Counted from the first letter of the stretch, positions 36,316-44,671 are shown. The stretch: DNA of 64,000 nt from Gp6-AA40 sp036802945 (GCA_036802945.1 DAIRVG010000009.1:1-64000), one strand, 5' to 3'. Numbers and translations are program-made. Notes: generated by a model from the letters alone, not told the origin.

Positions 36316-37572
36316 CGCCCGGCCGACGAGCGGATCCGCGCTGTCGATTTCAACATCAACCCAGGTGTTCCGCGGTCGCGGTTCGGCGATTCTGACCTTC
36401 AGATAGTTTCCCGTCACAACGGACCTCCCGTCGTCCACGGTCAGTGCCCGCAGGGTCAGGCCCACCTGCGATCGCCGGAACTGCGCCGCCTTCCGCTCCC
36501 CTATAGCGCGAATCTCCCGGGCGCGCGCGCGGATGTCATTGCCGTCAACTTTATCCGGCATCCGCGTCGCATCGGTGCCGGGACGATCCGAGTACGGGAA
36601 GACGTGGAGGTAGGTCACGGGCAGCGCGTCGAGCACAACGCGCATCACGTCGAAATGCTGCGCGGTCTCGCCGGGGAAGCCGACGATGACGTCCGTACCT
36701 ACCGACGCGTGGGGAAGACGGGCGCGGATATCGTCGACGAGATCGCGGTAATACCCGGCCGTGTAGGGCCGCTTCATCGCCGCGAGCATCGCGTCCGACC
36801 CGTGCTGGAGCGGAAGGTGAAAATGCGCGGCGATCCTCGCCGAACGTGCAGCAGCGTCGATAATCTCCGGCGTGCAGTCCATCGGCTCGAGCGAGCTGAC
36901 ACGAAATAGCACGTCGTCCGGCCAGTCGCACAGCACCCGGACAAGGTGCGCGAGCGTGGTGCCGTCGCCCAGATCGCGCCCGTATGATCCGAGATGCACG
37001 CCGGTGATCGCAATTTCGCGGTAGCCCGCATCGACGGCGAGTCGAATGTCACGAATCACGTCACCTGGAGGTCGTGAACGGCCGGCGCCACGTGTGCGCG
37101 GGATGATGCAGTAACTGCACGCTTCGTCGCATCCAGTTTGAACGCGCAGTATCAATGCAGTCCGGCCGGCAACTCCTGGCTCCAACGCCAGCCCGCAGGG
37201 ACCCTCTCCCCCGTCGAACCTCCGCGCCGTCGTCAACTCGCCTGCGGCGTCGAGCGCGGCGACGAGCGTCTCCTTCGCGTCGTTGCTCACGACCCGCACG
37301 ACGTTCGGAAGCTCGCTGATTTCCTCGGGCCGGCGCGTCGCATAGCAACCGGTGACAACCACCTTCACGCCCGGGTTGCTGCGGACAATCCGCCTGATCG
37401 TCTGTCGCGTCCCTTGGTCGGCACTCGCCGTCACCGAGCAGGTGTTGATGACGACAAGATCGGCGTCCTCGGGCGGCGCATCGACGGCACCGCGGCGGCG
37501 AAGATGTTCTTCGATGACAAAGGAGTCCGCCTGGTTCACGCGGCAGCCGAACGTGACGATGGCGTACTTCAT
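36304..37572 (-). CDS. mtaB: tRNA threonylcarbamoyladenosine methylthiotransferase (MtaB type)
   Basis: 422 residues. The UPF0004 domain has the first-cluster cysteines in FGCRVNQAD, INTCSVTASAD and VVTGCYATR. The radical-SAM domain carries CDEACSYCIIP, and a TRAM-like domain follows. GCRVNQ together with NTCSVT places it with MtaB, which adds the methylthio group to t6A37 of tRNA, rather than MiaB or RimO. The start overlaps the purD stop (ATGA). The convergent rlmN overlap of 12 bases pairs two tRNA/rRNA modification genes. Confidence 0.92.
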   Translation of the reverse strand: MKYAIVTFGCRVNQADSFVIEEHLRRRGAVDAPPEDADLVVINTCSVTASADQGTRQTIRRIVRSNPGVKVVVTGCYATRRPEEISELPNVVRVVSNDAKETLVAALDAAGELTTARRFDGGEGPCGLALEPGVAGRTALILRVQTGCDEACSYCIIPRTRGAGRSRPPGDVIRDIRLAVDAGYREIAITGVHLGSYGRDLGDGTTLAHLVRVLCDWPDDVLFRVSSLEPMDCTPEIIDAAARSARIAAHFHLPLQHGSDAMLAAMKRPYTAGYYRDLVDDIRARLPHASVGTDVIVGFPGETAQHFDVMRVVLDALPVTYLHVFPYSDRPGTDATRMPDKVDGNDIRARAREIRAIGERKAAQFRRSQVGLTLRALTVDDGRSVVTGNYLKVRIAEPRPRNTWVDVEIDSADPLVGRALTH

Positions 37573-38888
37573 AGGGGGTCAGACCCCATTTTGGTTCGCG
37601 TAATGGGGTCAGACCCCATCAAGGCTTTGCGACCGATGTCGGTGCGAACCTGCATGCCGTCGAACCGGACGTGCGACGCGGCGGCGTACGCAGTATCGAT
37701 TGCGTCACGGTACGTGGCGCCGCGGCCCACCACGGTCAGCACACGACCACCAGCGGTCACGATCCGCCCATCCTGCCGCGCAGTTCCGGCGTGAAATACC
37801 AGCGCGTTGGGCACACGGTCCGCTACGTCGAGGCCGGTAATCGGCTTTCCGGTCTCTACCGCATCGGGATAGCCGCCGGCCGCCAGCACGACACCAACGT
37901 GCGGCTCGTTCCGGAATCGCGCCGCTCGCGACGGGAGCACGCCTGTCGCCGCGGCACCGAGCAGCCAGGACAGATCTTCGTCGAGCATCGGGAGCACGAC
38001 CTGTGCCTCGGGATCACCAAAGCGCACATTGAACTCGATCGCCTTGGGACCGTCGCTGGTCAGCATCAGACCGACATACAGGAATCCGCGATAGGGCCTG
38101 CCTTCGCGTTGCATCCCGTCGAGGACGGGCCGCACGATCTCATCGAGTACACGACGCTCCACGTCCGCTGTTACCAGCGGGCTCGGCGCGAACGCACCCA
38201 TACCGCCCGTGTTTGGTCCCCGGTCGTCGTCGAAAATGCGTTTGTGATCCTGCGCGGAAGACAGCGACATGAACGCGGTGCCGTCGGCAAGGACGAAGTA
38301 CGACGCCTCCTGGCCGGTCAGGAACTCTTCCAGTACGACCCGCTCGCCGGATACACCGAAGCGCCGGTCGATCATTACCGTGCGAATCGCCGCGGCCGCC
38401 GCCGGACGATCCTCAGCGATCACGACGCCCTTGCCTGCGGCCAGACCGTCGGCCTTGATCACGACGGGATAGCCGAACTCACCGCTGGCAATCGCCGCGA
38501 ACGCCGATTCCGCCGAGTCGCAGATCCGAAAGCGCGCCGTCGGCACACGATGCCGCGCCATGAAGTCCTTCGCGAACGCCTTGCTCGATTCGAGCTCCGC
38601 GGCGGCCGCGGACGGACCGACGATCGGAAGATGGTCGGACGCGAACGCGTCCGCTATACCGCGACTGAGAGGGACCTCGGGACCGACGACTGTGAGGTCG
38701 ACGCGCTCGCGACGGGCGATGCTCAAGAGATCCGCTGGTTTGCCGGAATCGGCAGGTATGCAGCGCGCGATGGCACCGATGCCGGGGTTCCCGGGAGCGC
38801 ACAGTACCTCCGTAACCGTGCGCTCGCGCGACAGCTTCCACGCAAACGCGTGCTCCCGTGCACCGCCACCGACAACGAGGATCTTCAC
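37569..38888 (-). CDS. purD: phosphoribosylamine--glycine ligase with a repeat-encoded C-terminal tail
   Basis: 439 residues. It joins phosphoribosylamine and glycine with ATP, the second purine step. Motifs: MKILVVGGGAREHAFAWKL, GPEVPLSRGIAD, the ATP-grasp pieces VIKADGLAAGKGV and GGMGAFAPSPLV, and RFGDPEAQVVLP. The family normally ends near the DIGRKAL segment; here about 17 more residues follow, reading MGSDPI and MGSDPL twice. They are encoded by two copies of a GGGGTCAGACCCC palindrome. The stop overlaps the mtaB start. purD is apart from the main purine operon. Confidence 0.96.
   Translation of the reverse strand: MKILVVGGGAREHAFAWKLSRERTVTEVLCAPGNPGIGAIARCIPADSGKPADLLSIARRERVDLTVVGPEVPLSRGIADAFASDHLPIVGPSAAAAELESSKAFAKDFMARHRVPTARFRICDSAESAFAAIASGEFGYPVVIKADGLAAGKGVVIAEDRPAAAAAIRTVMIDRRFGVSGERVVLEEFLTGQEASYFVLADGTAFMSLSSAQDHKRIFDDDRGPNTGGMGAFAPSPLVTADVERRVLDEIVRPVLDGMQREGRPYRGFLYVGLMLTSDGPKAIEFNVRFGDPEAQVVLPMLDEDLSWLLGAAATGVLPSRAARFRNEPHVGVVLAAGGYPDAVETGKPITGLDVADRVPNALVFHAGTARQDGRIVTAGGRVLTVVGRGATYRDAIDTAYAAASHVRFDGMQVRTDIGRKALMGSDPITRTKMGSDPL
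37575..37619. repeat. pair of GGGGTCAGACCCC palindromes
   Basis: Two copies of a 13-base palindromic core, GGGGTCAGACCCC (37575-37587) and ATGGGGTCAGACCCCAT (37603-37619), 15 bases apart. From memory, this core recurs in REP-like intergenic elements of many bacteria, sometimes beside IS200-like (RAYT) transposases. Here it sits inside the last codons of purD, just upstream of mtaB. Confidence 0.85.
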
Positions 38889-38987
38889 GTGAATCCGAGG
38901 TAACTAACTGCAGGACAGCTATTTACCCTCTGAAATCGTGCTGGAATCAGGGATCGGAACACACGCGGACTTAGCCCGACTATTTCG

Positions 38988-39016
38988 TTGACGTGGCGAG
39001 GTGTTGCGCCTAGAAT
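38988..39016 (+). promoter_or_regulatory. sigma70-type promoter for rpsU
   Basis: -35 TTGACG (38988-38993), a 17-base spacer and -10 TAGAAT (39011-39016). This is the best-matching plus-strand promoter in the window after the rRNA pair. Transcription would begin near 39023, immediately before the hairpin leader. purD diverges from the same 219-base gap. Confidence 0.7.
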
Positions 39017-39025
39017 CCGCGCCTG

Positions 39026-39073
39026 CCTGTGATAGCGTAGCATGTTCGGCCCTTCTATAAGGGCCATCACAGG
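39026..39073 (+). promoter_or_regulatory. structured 5' leader of rpsU (candidate ribosomal-protein autoregulation element)
   Basis: The leader folds into a composite stem. An outer 8-pair helix joins CCTGTGAT (39026-39033) to ATCACAGG (39066-39073). An inner 7-pair hairpin GGCCCTT-ctat-AAGGGCC (39048-39065) abuts the outer helix on its 3' side. A 14-base bulge (39034-39047) lies on the 5' side. It begins close to the predicted transcription start and ends 16 bases before the ribosome-binding site. This looks like a leader where a ribosomal protein could bind its own mRNA; that role is inference. Confidence 0.6.
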
Positions 39074-39107
39074 GAGCCACCAGGCCGGTGAGGGGGTGTT
39101 TCACAGC

Positions 39108-39305
39108 GTGGCTGAAGTCAAGATTCAGGAGGGCGAATCCATCGAGAGCGCTCTCCGGCGGTTCAAGCGGAAGGTGCAGCAGGAAGACATCATCAAGGAC
39201 ATCAAAAAGCACTCCTTCTACCTGAAACCGGGGGACAAGCGGCGAGCCAAGCAGGCGTTGGCGCGCAAGCGTAATCGCAAGAAGCTCCGGCGCGAATCGG
39301 AGTAG
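39108..39305 (+). CDS. rpsU: 30S ribosomal protein S21
   Basis: 65 residues from GTG 39108, chosen because GAGGGGG lies upstream and the length fits S21; an in-frame ATG at 39042 would lie within the leader hairpin. The pattern VKIQEGESIESALRRFKRKVQ, ending in a Lys/Arg-rich tail (RKRNRKKLRRESE), is characteristic. S21 helps initiation by positioning the 3' end of 16S rRNA. It has its own promoter and structured leader. A zinc-ribbon protein gene follows after 39 bases. Confidence 0.95.
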   Translation: MAEVKIQEGESIESALRRFKRKVQQEDIIKDIKKHSFYLKPGDKRRAKQALARKRNRKKLRRESE

Positions 39306-39344
39306 CGCGGCGGGGCCCGGATCGACGAACAAAGGTGGCGACCG

Positions 39345-39650
39345 ATGGAGTTCCAGGACAAGGCCCTGAGGTGTGTGGACTGCGCGTCGGAGTTCATCTG
39401 GACAGCGGGTGAACAGCTCTTCTTCGCTGACAAACAGTTCAAAAACGAGCCGAAGCGCTGCAAGGCGTGCAAGGCGAAACGAGCGAACCGGGTGAGCGCC
39501 GGGCCGTCGATGCGCGATCGCGTCGAGACCCAGGCCACCTGCTCGGCGTGCGGCAAGGACACCACGGTGCCCTTCCGTCCCACGCAGGGCCGACCGGTCT
39601 TCTGCAAGGAATGCTTCCAGCAACGGAAGTTTGCAGGCGCCGGCGGGTAG
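39345..39650 (+). CDS. small zinc-ribbon protein with four CxxC pairs
   Basis: 101 residues. Four CxxC knuckles are visible, in the order CVDC, CKAC, CSAC and CKEC, making two zinc ribbons: EFQDKALRCVDCASEFIW and ETQATCSACGKDT. This matches a widespread small bacterial zinc-ribbon family whose members often lie beside rpsU-like or cold-shock genes. Its function is unknown; nucleic-acid binding is a guess. AGGTGG lies upstream of the ATG. A strong hairpin terminator follows at 39692. Confidence 0.85.
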   Translation: MEFQDKALRCVDCASEFIWTAGEQLFFADKQFKNEPKRCKACKAKRANRVSAGPSMRDRVETQATCSACGKDTTVPFRPTQGRPVFCKECFQQRKFAGAGG

Positions 39651-39691
39651 ACGTTCCGAGGCTCCACGTTCGCTACTGAAGTGAAATGCAG

Positions 39692-39718
39692 AAAGGCCAG
39701 ACGTCGCGTCTGGCCTTT
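39692..39718 (+). terminator. intrinsic hairpin terminator
   Basis: A perfect 12-base stem, AAAGGCCAGACG (39692-39703) and CGTCTGGCCTTT (39707-39718), closes a 3-base loop. The 3' arm ends in TTT and is followed by CCATTT, so the U tract is short. It would end the rpsU/zinc-ribbon transcript. It may also serve as an insulator for the STAS promoter that begins five bases later. Confidence 0.8.
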
Positions 39719-39723
39719 CCATT

Positions 39724-39750
39724 TATAATTGCAATCTTCTCTCGAAGATT
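39724..39750 (+). promoter_or_regulatory. consensus -10 with adjacent operator-like palindrome before the STAS gene
   Basis: A perfect TATAAT (39724-39729) lies after the terminator; no good -35 is visible. It is followed by a perfect 7-base inverted repeat AATCTTC-tctc-GAAGATT (39733-39750), which would sit at the transcription start. This arrangement suggests a repressor site or a leader hairpin. Role inferred. Confidence 0.5.
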
Positions 39751-39769
39751 GAACGTGAGGCGTGTGTAA

Positions 39770-40120
39770 ATGCAGATCGAAGAACGGCCCCTGGGCGATA
39801 TCGTCGTCCTGGATCTCAAAGGCAAGATGACGCTGGGCGAAGGCGACGAGCTGCTCAAGGACAAGATCAACAGCCTCGTTCACCAGGGCCGGCGGAAAGT
39901 GGTGCTCAACCTCGAAGGGGTGCCGTACATCGACAGCGCGGGCCTCGGCGAAATCGTCCGGACCTATACGACGATCAGCCGGCAGGGGGGCAGTATGAAG
40001 CTGCTCAACCTCACGAAGCGGATCACCGACCTCCTCTCGATCACGAAGCTGCTCACGGTGTTCGAGACCTACGACAACGAAGCGGACGCAGTTCGCAGCT
40101 TCTCCTCCGCAAAGGTATAG
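39770..40120 (+). CDS. STAS-domain anti-anti-sigma factor
   Basis: 116 residues, all one STAS domain. The phosphorylatable Ser56 lies in YIDSAGLGEIV, with KVVLNLEGVPYID before it. Such proteins switch partners with a kinase/anti-sigma factor; phosphorylation of the Ser releases the anti-sigma factor. No kinase or sigma gene lies beside it. It has its own -10 and an operator-like palindrome. The next gene, the prenyltransferase, starts 33 bases after its stop. Confidence 0.93.
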   Translation: MQIEERPLGDIVVLDLKGKMTLGEGDELLKDKINSLVHQGRRKVVLNLEGVPYIDSAGLGEIVRTYTTISRQGGSMKLLNLTKRITDLLSITKLLTVFETYDNEADAVRSFSSAKV

Positions 40121-40153
40121 CCGGCACGCTCCTCCGGGAGCGGCCGCGCGGTC

Positions 40154-41107
40154 ATGGCCCGCGTATCACCTTCACCACCTCCCGTGACCGACGCAGCGCC
40201 AACGCCTGTCGTGCGGGATCGCTCGACCATCCATCTCCTGTTGATCTCGCTTCGTCCCGAGCAATGGACGAAGAATCTGCTGGTCCTCGCGGGCGTCGTG
40301 TTCGGCGGGCGGTTGATGGACCCCCGATCGGTCGAGATCGCGCTCGGCGCGTTTGCGATCTTCTGCGCGCTGTCGGGCGCGGTCTACCTCTTCAACGACG
40401 TCGCCGATCGCGCGGCCGACCAAAACCACCCGCTGAAACGCGAGCGGCCGATTGCGTCGGGCCGGCTCTCGGTAACGACGGCGCTGGTCGCCGGCCTTGT
40501 CCTCGGCATCGCGGGCGTGCAGGCAGCGTTCATGATCCGCACCGAGCTGGGGGTCGTCGCCGGCACGTACGTGACGATGTTGTTGATCTATTCCGCTGCG
40601 CTCAAGCATGTCGTGATCGTGGACGTGCTCATGATCGCTGCCGGCTTCGTGCTTCGCGCGATCGCAGGGGCGGTTGCCGTGGACGTTCCGATCGGGCACT
40701 GGCTGCTGGTCTGCACGACGCTGCTGGCGCTCTTCCTCGCCCTGAGCAAGCGCCGCCACGAGCTGACCCTGCTGGCCGAAGGGGCGACCGATCACAGGCG
40801 CATCCTGGAGGAGTACTCGCCGTATCTCCTGGATCAGATGATCGGGGCTGTGACCTCCTCGACCCTGATTGCGTATACGGTGTATGCCACCAGCACCGAC
40901 ACGGCCGCCCGGCTGGGAACGGCCAAGCTCGGCCTGACAATACCTTTTGTGCTCTACGGGATCTTCCGATATCTCTATCTGGTGCACCAGAAGCGTGGAG
41001 GGGGCAGCCCCGCCGCGATGCTGCTGACAGACAGGCCCCTTCTGGGCTGCGTTGCGCTGTGGGCGGCCACCGTGATCGCGCTTCTGTATTCGCCGCTGGG
41101 AAAGTAA
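40154..41107 (+). CDS. UbiA-family prenyltransferase (decaprenyl-phosphate phosphoribosyltransferase type)
   Basis: 317 residues with about eight membrane helices. Two Asp-rich motifs are seen: NDVADRAADQNHPLKRERPIA and, later, SKRRHELTLL. ISLRPEQWTKNLLVLAGVVFGG at the N-terminus is typical of the decaprenyl-phosphate phosphoribosyltransferase (DPPR synthase) branch, which makes polyprenyl-phosphoribose for arabinose transfer in mycobacteria. Here the neighbours are DUF362 and two glycosyltransferases, so a polyprenyl-linked sugar donor is plausible. It abuts the DUF362 gene (0 bases between stop and ATG). Confidence 0.82.
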   Translation: MARVSPSPPPVTDAAPTPVVRDRSTIHLLLISLRPEQWTKNLLVLAGVVFGGRLMDPRSVEIALGAFAIFCALSGAVYLFNDVADRAADQNHPLKRERPIASGRLSVTTALVAGLVLGIAGVQAAFMIRTELGVVAGTYVTMLLIYSAALKHVVIVDVLMIAAGFVLRAIAGAVAVDVPIGHWLLVCTTLLALFLALSKRRHELTLLAEGATDHRRILEEYSPYLLDQMIGAVTSSTLIAYTVYATSTDTAARLGTAKLGLTIPFVLYGIFRYLYLVHQKRGGGSPAAMLLTDRPLLGCVALWAATVIALLYSPLGK

Positions 41108-42235
41108 ATGCCAGTTACCACGATCGAAGCGCCGTCGAAACCCGAAGCGGCGCCTCACACGCGTACGGCGCGAGTAGCGGTCGTCCGCACCACGCCCGGG
41201 ACGGTCCTGACCGATTACGCGCGCGTCATGGATCTCGCCGGCTACCGCGACACTCTCGCGCGCGACTGCGACACGCTCATCAAGCTCAATTTGTCCTGGA
41301 CAAAGTATTTCCCTGCGTGCTCTTCACAGCCGTGGCAAGTGGACGGCGTCGTCGGGAAGATGCTGGCGGATGGCTTCTTTCGCGAACGGTTGATCCCCAT
41401 CGAGAACAAGACAGTCGTCACATCCCCTCGAGAGGGATGCCGCAACAACCGCTGGGAGCCGGTGCTGAATCGCCATGGCCTCACGTTCACGCCGCTGACC
41501 GATGTGGAATGGCGCATCTACCGGTTCAAGAGCCCGCTCCTGAAACTGAACGACATCTTTCCTGAAGGCATTCAGATTCCTGCGATTTACCCGGGACGGC
41601 AGATCCTCCATCTTCCCACCGTGAAGACGCACGGTCATGCCGTGATGACCGGATCGGTGAAGAATTCCTTTGGCGGGCTGCTGCGCGAGGTGCGTCACTA
41701 CGCTCACAAGTACATGCACGAAGTGCTGGTCGACCTCTTGTACATGCAGCGCGAGCTGCACCCGGCCGTCTTCACCGTGATGGACGGGACCGTCGCCGGC
41801 GATGGTGCGGGCCCGCGCACGATGATTCCGCGCGTGAAGAACCTGGTTCTCGCGGCGACCGATTCCGTCGCGATCGACGCGATCGCGGCGCAGCTCATGG
41901 GGTTCGACCCGATGTCGATCCCGTTCCTCCGGATGGCGCACGAGAGGGGCCTCGGTATCGCCGATCCGCGGCAGATCGAGCTCGTCGGCGACGACGTCTC
42001 GATGGAAAACTTTGGATTCCAGACGAAGAAATCATTGGTCATCTGGGGCGACCAGATGATCCGCAAGGGCTTTCTCCGCCCGCTCGAGCGCGTCCTGCTG
42101 CACTCGCCGCTGATGGTGTGGGCGCCGTTCGCGTCGAACGTGTACCACGACGTGGTGTGGTATCCGACGATCGGTCAATCCCGCATCCGCGAGTTCATGC
42201 GGACGGGATGGGGACAGCTATTTCAAAAATACTGA
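41108..42235 (+). CDS. DUF362 domain protein
   Basis: 375 residues. The family signature is visible: LIKLNLSWTKYFP, then LPTVKTHGHAVMTGSVKNSFGG and TVMDGTVAGDGAGPRTMIP, and AIDAIAAQLMGFDPMSIP. No CxxCxxC ferredoxin cluster is present at the C-terminus, unlike many members. DUF362 proteins have no settled activity and may bind iron-sulfur or act in modifying enzymes. The position between a prenyltransferase and an Arg-rich protein/glycosyltransferase run points to surface glycan synthesis. The next gene starts 10 bases after its stop. Confidence 0.85.
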   Translation: MPVTTIEAPSKPEAAPHTRTARVAVVRTTPGTVLTDYARVMDLAGYRDTLARDCDTLIKLNLSWTKYFPACSSQPWQVDGVVGKMLADGFFRERLIPIENKTVVTSPREGCRNNRWEPVLNRHGLTFTPLTDVEWRIYRFKSPLLKLNDIFPEGIQIPAIYPGRQILHLPTVKTHGHAVMTGSVKNSFGGLLREVRHYAHKYMHEVLVDLLYMQRELHPAVFTVMDGTVAGDGAGPRTMIPRVKNLVLAATDSVAIDAIAAQLMGFDPMSIPFLRMAHERGLGIADPRQIELVGDDVSMENFGFQTKKSLVIWGDQMIRKGFLRPLERVLLHSPLMVWAPFASNVYHDVVWYPTIGQSRIREFMRTGWGQLFQKY

Positions 42236-42245
42236 GCATTCACTG

Positions 42246-43319
42246 ATGGATCACAATCAGCAAGGACGCCGCGGCGGACATTTCCACAACCGCGGTCGGC
42301 GCGGCCCCGACAGGCGGGGCCCGGAGCGGCGACAGCCGCCCCCACCCGAGCAGATCAACCGTGGCGATCGGGTCGATGTCGAGCAGATCATGCGAGACAT
42401 CCGTGCGCGTATCTCGCAGCGCAGCGGAATCGACCTCTCGAACCAGCAGATACAGGAGCTGGCCGCCCGGCGTCTGGAGGCCATCCTCGATCCCCGGGCC
42501 CTGAAGCCCGGCCTGCTCGATCAGCTGCGGCGCGGTGCGGGTGACCGACAACAGCCATCGCAGGCCGCTCCAGCATTGCCGCCTCTGTTTGAGGAGGTGA
42601 ATCTGTACGACTCGCCCAGCGGGCTGCTGCGTTTTGTCCGCAAGGTGCTGAACCCGATCCTGCGACTTTTCTTCAATCCCACTCCGATTGCGCATGCGCT
42701 AGCCGTCCAGGGACGCCTGAACGCCGACGCCGCCATGCGTGAGACCGAGCGCGAGCGCCGCCAGACCGAGTGGAACGCGTTGCACTACGAAATCCTGCAG
42801 CGGCTTGTTACCGAAGTCGCGCGCGTCAGCCTCGAGGCGCAAAGTCTTTCTCTCCGCGTCGAGTCGTTGAGCACGCGTGTCGACTTCAACGATCGTCGCG
42901 TCCGCACCTTCGAGGGCACGCAGGTCCGCGCACCGCGCCCGCAGGACACGGCGGCCGCACCGCAGCCGCAACCCGGCGCCGCCGCGGCTGCGCCACTGGA
43001 GCCGACCGCCGCCGCTCAGCCGCCGACCGAGGGCCAGCAGGGACAGCCAGGACAGCCTCAGCCTGGCGACCCGCCTCGCCGCCGGCGTCGCCGCCGCCGT
43101 GGCCGCCGTGGCATGGGCGCAGGCACCAGCGTGCCCCCCGAGACCGCGGCCGGAGCACCCTCAACTCCCGGTGTCAGCGACATGGAATCGGAAGGCGAGA
43201 CAGACGAAGGATTCGACGACGAGCCGGCCGCTGAGGAAGCAATGACGAACAGCGTTGAAACACCTTCCTCGGATGCCGTCTCGCGTGACGATTTACCTCC
43301 TCGCATTCCGGAGGAATGA
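42246..43319 (+). CDS. Arg-rich low-complexity protein of unknown function
   Basis: 357 residues in three parts. The N-terminus (1-40) is Gly/Arg-rich (RRGGHFHNRGRRGPDRRGP). The middle (about 45-215) is a plausible folded helix domain (VDVEQIMRDIRARISQRSGID, LSNQQIQELAARRLEAIL, then LRFVRKVLNPILRLFF). The C-terminus is Pro/Ala/Gln-rich with an eight-Arg run (RRRRRRRRGRRG) and an acidic end. I recognise no family. The Arg-rich ends suggest RNA or phospholipid contact. The next gene's alternative ATG (43316) overlaps its stop. Confidence 0.65.
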   Translation: MDHNQQGRRGGHFHNRGRRGPDRRGPERRQPPPPEQINRGDRVDVEQIMRDIRARISQRSGIDLSNQQIQELAARRLEAILDPRALKPGLLDQLRRGAGDRQQPSQAAPALPPLFEEVNLYDSPSGLLRFVRKVLNPILRLFFNPTPIAHALAVQGRLNADAAMRETERERRQTEWNALHYEILQRLVTEVARVSLEAQSLSLRVESLSTRVDFNDRRVRTFEGTQVRAPRPQDTAAAPQPQPGAAAAAPLEPTAAAQPPTEGQQGQPGQPQPGDPPRRRRRRRRGRRGMGAGTSVPPETAAGAPSTPGVSDMESEGETDEGFDDEPAAEEAMTNSVETPSSDAVSRDDLPPRIPEE

Positions 43320-43360
43320 CCACTCGGCAAGGTCAGACTCACCAGGAGCGTAGTCGAGGG

Positions 43361-44671
43361 ATGAAGCTTGCCGTCGTGGTGCAGCGGTACGGCGCCAATA
43401 TCAGCGGCGGCGCCGAGTTGCACGCTAGATACGTCGCCGAGCGCCTTGTACGCCATGCGGACGTACGCGTGCTAACCACGTGCGCGCGCGACTACGTGAC
43501 ATGGCGTAACGAACTTCCGGCCGGCGCAGATACGGTCAACGGTGTTGCCGTCGAGCGCTTTCCAGTTACGCAAGAGCGCGACGACGCGGATTTCGGCAAG
43601 CGTTCGACGCAGGTCTTCACACGGCACCATTCGTTGCACGATGAGTTGGAATGGCTGGAGAGTGAGGGTCCTGTCAGCCCTGCACTGATCGAACGTGTCA
43701 CCGCAAATCCGGATGAGTTCGACTTCGTCGTCGTGTTCAGCGCGCGCTATTACCACGCCTATCACACCGCGCGGGGCGTGCCCTTGCGCACCGTGCTCGT
43801 TCCGACGGCAGAACGCGATCCGGCCCTTGGACTCGGCCTCTTCGGACCTGTGTTTCGCGGCGTGCGCGCGATCATGTACAACTCGTACGAGGAACGGGCG
43901 TTGATTCAAGCCGTCTCGTCCAACGAGCAGGTCCCGGGCGTGATTGTGGGTGTCGGGTCCGAGATTCCTCAGGTCGTCGAACCGGCGCGCGTACGGAAGA
44001 AGTTTGGTCTCGATGGACCCTACGTGATCTACGTCGGTCGCATCGACGTCAACAAAGGCTGCATGGAGTTGTTCGACTTCTTCATTCGGTACGTCGACGG
44101 ACACCCGCACCCGCCGTCACTGATGCTGATCGGGACACCGGTGCTCGACATTCCCTCTCATCCGCGCATCAGGCACCTCGGCTTCGTGGATGACCAGGAC
44201 AAGTTCGACGCGATCGCGGGGGCGGCGGCGCTCATCATGCCGTCGTACTATGAAAGTCTTTCGATGGTGGCGCTCGAGGCCTGGGCGCTCGGGACGCCGG
44301 TCATCGCCAACGCGCGATGCGACGTACTGCTCGGGCAGTGCCTCCGGAGCAACAGCGGCCTCTATTACACGAACGACTCGGAGTTTGCCGGCGTGCTCGA
44401 TCGGCTCCTGGAGGACCCAAACCTTGCCGAAACGCTTGGGCGAAACGGCCGCGAATTTTTCGAGCGAAATTACAGCTGGCCTGTCATCGAACGGAAGTAT
44501 CTCGACATGTTTGCGGAACTGTCGTCCAATCCGCCTACGCATCGCATGGAGGGCCTTCCGGGATGGCTGTCCCGGCGGCAGCGCACGATGCGTCCGGCGG
44601 CCGAGGTCGTGGATCGGCTGCCGTCCGGCCCGGTGATCGACACACCGGCATCGCGCGGAGCTATCGCATGA
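43361..44671 (+). CDS. GT4-family glycosyltransferase
   Basis: 436 residues from ATG 43361, chosen for the fold start MKLAVVVQRYGANISGGAE; an ATG at 43316 overlapping the previous gene's stop is possible but gives an unrelated N-terminus. GT-B fold: VVLTTCARDY-like N-terminal Rossmann part, then YVIYVGRIDVNKGC and the GT4 motif PSYYESLSMVALEAWALGTPVIA (E-x7-E). It transfers a sugar from a nucleotide donor to a glycan or lipid. Its stop overlaps the start of the next glycosyltransferase (ATGA), so the two are coupled. Confidence 0.9.
   Translation: MKLAVVVQRYGANISGGAELHARYVAERLVRHADVRVLTTCARDYVTWRNELPAGADTVNGVAVERFPVTQERDDADFGKRSTQVFTRHHSLHDELEWLESEGPVSPALIERVTANPDEFDFVVVFSARYYHAYHTARGVPLRTVLVPTAERDPALGLGLFGPVFRGVRAIMYNSYEERALIQAVSSNEQVPGVIVGVGSEIPQVVEPARVRKKFGLDGPYVIYVGRIDVNKGCMELFDFFIRYVDGHPHPPSLMLIGTPVLDIPSHPRIRHLGFVDDQDKFDAIAGAAALIMPSYYESLSMVALEAWALGTPVIANARCDVLLGQCLRSNSGLYYTNDSEFAGVLDRLLEDPNLAETLGRNGREFFERNYSWPVIERKYLDMFAELSSNPPTHRMEGLPGWLSRRQRTMRPAAEVVDRLPSGPVIDTPASRGAIA

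Noticed and set aside
39042..39107. ATG at 39042 as the rpsU start
   Set aside because: It lies in the leader hairpin and would give a protein 22 residues longer than S21; GTG 39108 has a good ribosome-binding site.
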